Origin: DATKCA01 sp035544675
Lineage (GTDB): Bacteria; Acidobacteriota; Thermoanaerobaculia; Gp7-AA8
Direction of reading: 5' to 3'
NCBI GenBank assembly: GCA_035544675.1
Contig: DATKCA010000048.1
Span: forward strand, 1 to 26,384
Length of the DNA: 26,384 bases
In this document: piece after piece, positions 22,630 to 26,384 of the stretch
How the letters are laid out: each line of letters starts with the position of its first letter
Numbering within the stretch: position 1 is the first letter of the stretch
The notes under the pieces: model-generated
The model's input: the letters and a program-made list of their open reading frames with translations, nothing else
Database searches by the model: none
Told to the model about the DNA's origin: nothing
Made by a program: the position numbers and the translations under genes

Positions 22630-24624
22630 TTACCGCGGGCGGGCTGTCTCGAGCAGCACGCAGGCGTGCGGACCGACCACGATCTCGCCGCGCACCGGTT
22701 CCATCGATGCGAATGACTCCCGCGTGGGACGCGAGGTGTCGACGATGCGCATCCACTCGAGGGGTGGAAGTTGGAATGTCAGCGGCTCGATCCACGAGTT
22801 GATGGCGAAATACAGACTGCGCTCGCCGGCGATCTGCATGGCCAGAGCGCGGCTGTCGTGGCCGAAATCGGGCTCGAAGAGCCGCACGCCGTGCCAGAGG
22901 ACGTCGCCGGTGCCTTTGAAGAACTCTTCGCGCCGGAGCGAGGGATGCTCGCGGCGGAACGCGATCAGCCGGCTCGTGAACTCGACCAGGTCGCGCTCAC
23001 GCTCGACCAGCGACCAGTCGATCCAGCTGATCTCGTTGTCCTGGCAATACGCATTGTTGTTCCCCTGCTGCGTCCGCCCGGCCTCGTCGCCCGCCAGCAG
23101 CATCGGCGTCCCCCCGGACACGAAGAGGATGGTCAGGAAGTTGAGAGTCTGGCGGCGGCGAAGCTCGAGGACGTGCGGGTCGCTGGTCGATCCTTCCATG
23201 CCGCAGTTCCAGCTGGCGTTGTCACCTGCTCCGTCGCGGTTCCCCTCGCCGTTTGCCTCGTTGTGCTTCTCGTTGTACGAGACGAGATCGCGCAGCGTGA
23301 ACCCGTCGTGGCATGTCACGAAGTTGATCGAGTGCAGCGGATTCCGTCCCGACGGCTGGTAGAGATCCGAGCTTCCGGCCAGCCGCGTGGCCAGCTGTCC
23401 GGTCAGTCCGGCGTCGCCGCGGACGAAGCGGCGGACGTCGTCGCGGAACGCCCCGTTCCATTCCGCCCAGCGCGTTCCGCCCTGGAAGCGTCCGACCTGG
23501 TAGAGGCCAGCGGCGTCCCACGCCTCGGCCACGAACGCGGTCTCCGCGAGGACCGGATCGCGCGACAGCTCGTCGATGAGCGGCGCGGTCTGCATCTCCG
23601 AGCCGTCCAGTCCGCGGGTCAGGACCGAGGCGAGGTCGAAGCGGAAGCCGTCGACGTGCATCTCGGCGACCCAGTAGACGAGCGCGTCGCGGATCAGCTC
23701 GCGGATGGCCGGCTGGTTGCAGTTGAGCGTGTTGCCGCAGCCGCTGAAGTCGAGGTACGCGCCGGTGGCGGGATCGAGCAGGTAATACGCTGAGTTGTCG
23801 ATTCCGCGGAATGACCACGTCAGCTCGCGCACCCTCCCCCCGCCCTCCGCGGTGTGGTTGAAGACGACGTCGAGGAAGACCTCGATGCCGGCGCGGTGCA
23901 GCTCGCGCACCATCGTCTTGAACTCGTCGATCTGCTCGCCGGCCGATCCCGACGCGAAACCGGCGTGCGGCGAGAAGAAGTTGATCGGGTTGTAGCCCCA
24001 GTAGTTCGAGAGCCGGGGCGCGTACGCCGGATCGAGGCCCTCGTTGATGGACGTCTCGTCGAACTCGAAGACCGGCAAGAGCTCGACGGTCGTGACGCCG
24101 AGGCGTTTGAGGTACGGGATCTTGTCGATGAGGCCGAGGTAGGTGCCGGCGAATCCCTTCACGTGCAGCTCGTAGATGACGCGCTCGGAGGGCGGGACGC
24201 GCGGGAAGGTGATGTCTCTCCAGTCGAACCCACGCGTGACGGCGAGCGAACGCCGGCGCGTGGCGCGGCCGTTCTCCCACTTCGCGCTGATCGCTTTCGC
24301 GTACGGGTCGATCAGCAGGATGGACCGGTCGAATCGATCGAGCGGCCCGCGCTCTTCTTCCGCGCGATCCATCCACCATCCGTACTCCACGGGGAGGTCG
24401 ACGCCCTCCACCATGACGTGCCAGACGTGTCCGGTCTTGTGCAGGACCGAGTCGAGATCGAAGGAGATGAACGGCCTCTCTTCCCCAGGCCGGAACAGAT
24501 CGAGTCCGACGCTCGTGGCGCGGCTGGAGAAGATCGCGAAATTGATACAGGCATCGACGCGGCTGACGCCGAGAGGGACGGGCGAGCCGGCCGTCCAGCG
24601 GATGGGTTTCGCGTTCGCTTTCAT
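22630..24624 (-). CDS. glgX: Glycogen debranching enzyme GlgX (GH13_11, isoamylase type)
   Basis: This 664-aa cytoplasmic enzyme should hydrolyse alpha-1,6 branches of glycogen or limit dextrins. The N-terminal CBM48-type domain spans about 8-110 (FAIFSSRATSVGLDLF; HVMVEGVDLPVEYGWW). The GH13 barrel follows, with LDVVFNHTAEG (251-261), nucleophile D330 in HVDGFRFDLASVL, acid/base E367 in FVAEAWDAAG and transition-state aspartate D440 in VTCHDGF. NEKHNEANGEGNRDG (451-465) is characteristic of GlgX/TreX. The C-terminal beta domain is about 590-664. The length is normal. No other glycogen gene is beside it. It is divergent from the small secreted protein with 70 bp between; TACATT on its strand near 24642 could be a -10 box. 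Confidence 0.93.
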   Translation of the reverse strand: MKANAKPIRWTAGSPVPLGVSRVDACINFAIFSSRATSVGLDLFRPGEERPFISFDLDSVLHKTGHVWHVMVEGVDLPVEYGWWMDRAEEERGPLDRFDRSILLIDPYAKAISAKWENGRATRRRSLAVTRGFDWRDITFPRVPPSERVIYELHVKGFAGTYLGLIDKIPYLKRLGVTTVELLPVFEFDETSINEGLDPAYAPRLSNYWGYNPINFFSPHAGFASGSAGEQIDEFKTMVRELHRAGIEVFLDVVFNHTAEGGGRVRELTWSFRGIDNSAYYLLDPATGAYLDFSGCGNTLNCNQPAIRELIRDALVYWVAEMHVDGFRFDLASVLTRGLDGSEMQTAPLIDELSRDPVLAETAFVAEAWDAAGLYQVGRFQGGTRWAEWNGAFRDDVRRFVRGDAGLTGQLATRLAGSSDLYQPSGRNPLHSINFVTCHDGFTLRDLVSYNEKHNEANGEGNRDGAGDNASWNCGMEGSTSDPHVLELRRRQTLNFLTILFVSGGTPMLLAGDEAGRTQQGNNNAYCQDNEISWIDWSLVERERDLVEFTSRLIAFRREHPSLRREEFFKGTGDVLWHGVRLFEPDFGHDSRALAMQIAGERSLYFAINSWIEPLTFQLPPLEWMRIVDTSRPTRESFASMEPVRGEIVVGPHACVLLETARPR

Positions 24625-24683
24625 GGACGAGTGGAGCCGTCAATGTATCACTTGGGGGTCAGGTGCTATGCTCTCGCGCGAAC

Positions 24684-24689
24684 AGGAGG
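24684..24689 (+). promoter_or_regulatory. Consensus Shine-Dalgarno fixing the start at 24695
   Basis: AGGAGG lies 5 nt before the ATG at 24695. It decides that start over an in-frame ATG at 24668, which would add nine polar residues ahead of the signal peptide. Confidence 0.7.
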
Positions 24690-24694
24690 CCGTG

Positions 24695-25150
24695 ATGCGC
24701 CGTGTTTTCCTATCGCTCGCCCTTCTCGTGGTCGCCGCTCCGCTGGTCGCGCAGCGCGTGAAAATCGTTCCGCCAGTCACGCCGCACTGGCTTGCCGAGA
24801 GTGTGCAGTCGTGGAACCTGGCCGTGTCGGAAGTGGTGGAGCACGGCTCCGACCAGACTGTCGCATTCCCGACCGGAATTCCAGAGTGGCCGTATCTCGT
24901 GCTGTGGCGATCGACTCGCCCGCCGGGCGAAGGCGACTCTCTCCGCATCGGGAACAACAGTTCCGTCACCGCGGTGGACGCGAACTTCAACCTCGCCCAG
25001 TTCAGCGAGATGAGCGCGGCCTATGCGGCGTTCACGGCCATCGACCCGGCCGCGAAGCCGCGTCTGGTCACGATGCAGGACAACGAGTTCCTCGTGTTCT
25101 CGGTCAAGCCCTGCGGCACGCCACCTGACGGCCGCACCTGCACGCCCTGA
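24695..25150 (+). CDS. Secreted protein of unknown function (151 aa)
   Basis: The N-terminus is a signal peptide (MRRVFLSLALLVVAAPLVAQ, cleavage near residue 20). The mature part is beta-rich and acidic, with aromatic pairs (HWLAESVQSWNLAVSEVVEH and WPYLVLWRS) and two cysteines near the C-terminus (CGTPPDGRTC) that could form a disulfide. I recognise no family. It is the first of three closely spaced plus-strand genes (21 bp, then a 4-bp overlap). The strong ribosome binding site suggests good translation. Confidence 0.68.
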   Translation: MRRVFLSLALLVVAAPLVAQRVKIVPPVTPHWLAESVQSWNLAVSEVVEHGSDQTVAFPTGIPEWPYLVLWRSTRPPGEGDSLRIGNNSSVTAVDANFNLAQFSEMSAAYAAFTAIDPAAKPRLVTMQDNEFLVFSVKPCGTPPDGRTCTP

Positions 25151-25158
25151 GGGCGTCG

Positions 25159-25164
25159 TAGAAT
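25159..25164 (+). promoter_or_regulatory. Candidate leaderless promoter -10 (TAGAAT)
   Basis: TAGAAT lies 7 nt before the GTG at 25172; there is no Shine-Dalgarno. The spacing is that expected for a transcript beginning at the start codon. Confidence 0.45.
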
Positions 25165-25171
25165 CCGCGGC

Positions 25172-25468
25172 GTGCCGGTCGATCTCGAGACTCTCCGCCG
25201 TGAAGCCGAACTCCTCCGGGAGGAATGGAGCCGCGGGCAGTGGATCCCGTATCCGGATGCCTACGACGACGACTGCAAGGCCAACCCCGGTGCGATCGCC
25301 GAGCGCTGCCTCGAGCTGGTCGAGGAGATGGCCCAGGCCCGCGCGGAGATGCACCACCTCATGCATCACTTCGGCGCCATGCGGATTCAGATCCGGGATG
25401 AGTCCGGCCAGCAGACGTTCGACGGAACGCTCGCCGAGTGGCTCGTGAGAGACGACTCCGACGCGTGA
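25172..25468 (+). CDS. Hypothetical small helical protein (98 aa)
   Basis: This is a soluble, mostly helical protein with heptad-like acidic/basic segments (LETLRREAELLREEW and RCLELVEEMAQARAEMHH). It carries a His-rich turn (HHLMHHFG, about 61-68) and a short C-terminal strand region. No family is recognised. Starting at GTG keeps the first helix. Its TGA overlaps the GTG of the oxidoreductase gene (GTGA), so translation is coupled and a shared process is likely. The histidines could bind metal, but no complete motif is seen. Confidence 0.6.
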   Translation: MPVDLETLRREAELLREEWSRGQWIPYPDAYDDDCKANPGAIAERCLELVEEMAQARAEMHHLMHHFGAMRIQIRDESGQQTFDGTLAEWLVRDDSDA

Positions 25469-26384
25469 GTGAGTCGCCCATTCGCGCCGGCCTGATCGGC
25501 CACGGCAAGGCCGGGCAGGTCTTCCATGCACCGCTCATCCAGTCTGTCACCGGTCTGGAGCTGGCCACGATCATCAGGAGCCGGACCGATGACGCGGCGG
25601 CGCTCTTCGAAGACCGCAGCATCGACCTCGTCGTCGTGGCCACGCCGAACGCCACTCATTTCGAGCTTGCGGAGCGCGCGCTTCTGGCGGGCAAGCACGT
25701 GGTGGTGGACAAGCCGTTCACGGTCACGGCGGCGGAGGCGACCCGCCTCATCGATCTCGCGCACGAACGGAATCGCGTGCTCACGGTCTTTCACAACCGG
25801 CGGTGGGAGGGCGACTTCCTCACCGTCCGGCGCCTGCTCGACGGCAGCGCACTGGGGCGCCTCATCAGCTACGAGGCGCGCTTCGATCGCTTTCGCGCCG
25901 AGCCTCGCCCCGCGGCATGGCGCGAGAGCTCAGACCCCGGCAGCGGAATCCTCTACGACCTCGGATCGCATCTGATCGACCAGGCGCTGCTCCTGTTCGG
26001 GCCGCCCGAGCGGGTGACGGCGGATGTCCGGAACGAGCGCGGCTTCGGCGGAGCCGATGATGCGTTCGACATCTGGATGCACTACGCCGGGCTGAAGGTC
26101 ACGCTGACGGCCGGGATGCTCGTGCGCGAGCGGACCCCGCGCTACACGCTGCGCGGGACCGATGCGACGTTCGTCAAGTTCGGACTCGACCCGCAGGAGG
26201 CGGACCTCGCTGCGGGCCGGTCGCCGCGCGATCCCGGCTGGGGCAGGGAGCCGCGGGACAACTGGGGCACGCTCATCGCCGATCGCGGCGAGCTGACCAT
26301 CGAGACACTGCCGGGAAACTACGCGGCGTTCTACGAGAACGTGCGCGACGCGATCCGCGGCCGGGCGCCGCTGGCCGTCGACCC
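25465..26384 (+). CDS. Gfo/Idh/MocA family oxidoreductase (3' end beyond window)
   Basis: At least 306 residues are present, with no stop before the window end. The Rossmann start is GLIGHGKAGQVFHAPLI (9-25). VVVATPNATH (56-65) follows, then GKHVVVDKPFTV (76-87) with the conserved K83-P84, VFHNRRWEGDFLT, and DLGSHLIDQ (165-173) with H169. The sequence resembles E. coli YdgJ throughout. NAD(P)-dependent oxidation of a sugar or polyol is expected. The stretch between GLELATII and FEDRSIDLV is about 13 residues shorter than I recall for YdgJ-type proteins, as if part of the nucleotide-fold helix/strand were missing. The GTG start overlaps the previous stop. Confidence 0.85.
   Translation, partial: MSESPIRAGLIGHGKAGQVFHAPLIQSVTGLELATIIRSRTDDAAALFEDRSIDLVVVATPNATHFELAERALLAGKHVVVDKPFTVTAAEATRLIDLAHERNRVLTVFHNRRWEGDFLTVRRLLDGSALGRLISYEARFDRFRAEPRPAAWRESSDPGSGILYDLGSHLIDQALLLFGPPERVTADVRNERGFGGADDAFDIWMHYAGLKVTLTAGMLVRERTPRYTLRGTDATFVKFGLDPQEADLAAGRSPRDPGWGREPRDNWGTLIADRGELTIETLPGNYAAFYENVRDAIRGRAPLAVD

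Noticed and set aside
1..26384. tRNA, rRNA, insertion sequences, phage genes, replication origins
   Set aside because: I found no cloverleaf-like element, transposase, integrase, terminal inverted repeats around genes or origin motifs anywhere in the window.

Overview
The window is a GC-rich stretch from a Gram-negative-type bacterium. Genes are densely packed with many 1-25 bp overlaps, GTG starts are frequent, and there are several signal peptides and lipoproteins. A receptor-type Ser/Thr kinase, tandem PilZ domains, GH2/GH3/GlgX glycosidases and a non-photosynthetic-looking carotenoid cluster together fit Acidobacteriota (e.g. Thermoanaerobaculia-like) or another soil or marine group such as Myxococcota or Gemmatimonadota. 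No rRNA or tRNA gene is present to fix this, so the taxonomy is an inference.

Layout. Positions 1-3115 hold an unknown helical protein (minus), an RDD membrane protein with a zinc ribbon, a possible degraded gene end, a stand-alone receiver protein and a membrane-anchored lytic-transglycosylase-like protein. Positions 3078-10706 hold a carotenoid locus. A CrtD-like desaturase faces away from crtI-crtB-acyltransferase-crtC-glycosyltransferase, followed by a small Lys-rich protein and an exported SAM methyltransferase. The genes overlap or nearly touch, and the run ends in a GU-containing hairpin plus T-run, so it reads as one operon. The enzyme set predicts a hydroxylated, glycosylated and fatty-acylated carotenoid, comparable to OH-chlorobactene glucoside esters or myxobacton esters. 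No GGPP synthase or cyclase is present.

Positions 10811-13969 hold a tandem PilZ protein, then a translationally coupled zinc metallopeptidase and D-Ala-D-Ala-ligase-like ATP-grasp enzyme, then an unrecognised 95-aa protein. This is the best candidate here for an undescribed peptide-modifying system. Positions 13959-20233 hold secreted carbohydrate enzymes: GH2 with a malectin domain, an EEP-family lipoprotein, and (minus) a GH3 beta-glucosidase behind a secreted esterase. Positions 20260-22572 hold an outside-in receptor Ser/Thr kinase, a CPXCG zinc protein and a lipoprotein. Positions 22630-26384 hold a GlgX-type debranching enzyme, two small unknown proteins and a Gfo/Idh/MocA oxidoreductase that runs off the window.

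Unusual features are: (1) two copies, in opposite orientation, of a hairpin-forming repeat (22 of 23 core bases identical) sitting in frame inside crtI and crtC; (2) TAGAAT/GATAAT boxes 6-8 nt before several start codons that lack a Shine-Dalgarno, which suggests leaderless mRNAs; (3) the metallopeptidase/ATP-grasp pair; (4) a receptor kinase whose sensor lies N-terminal to the kinase.

No intergenic gap exceeds about 150 bp. No CRISPR array, insertion sequence, phage gene or RNA gene was seen.
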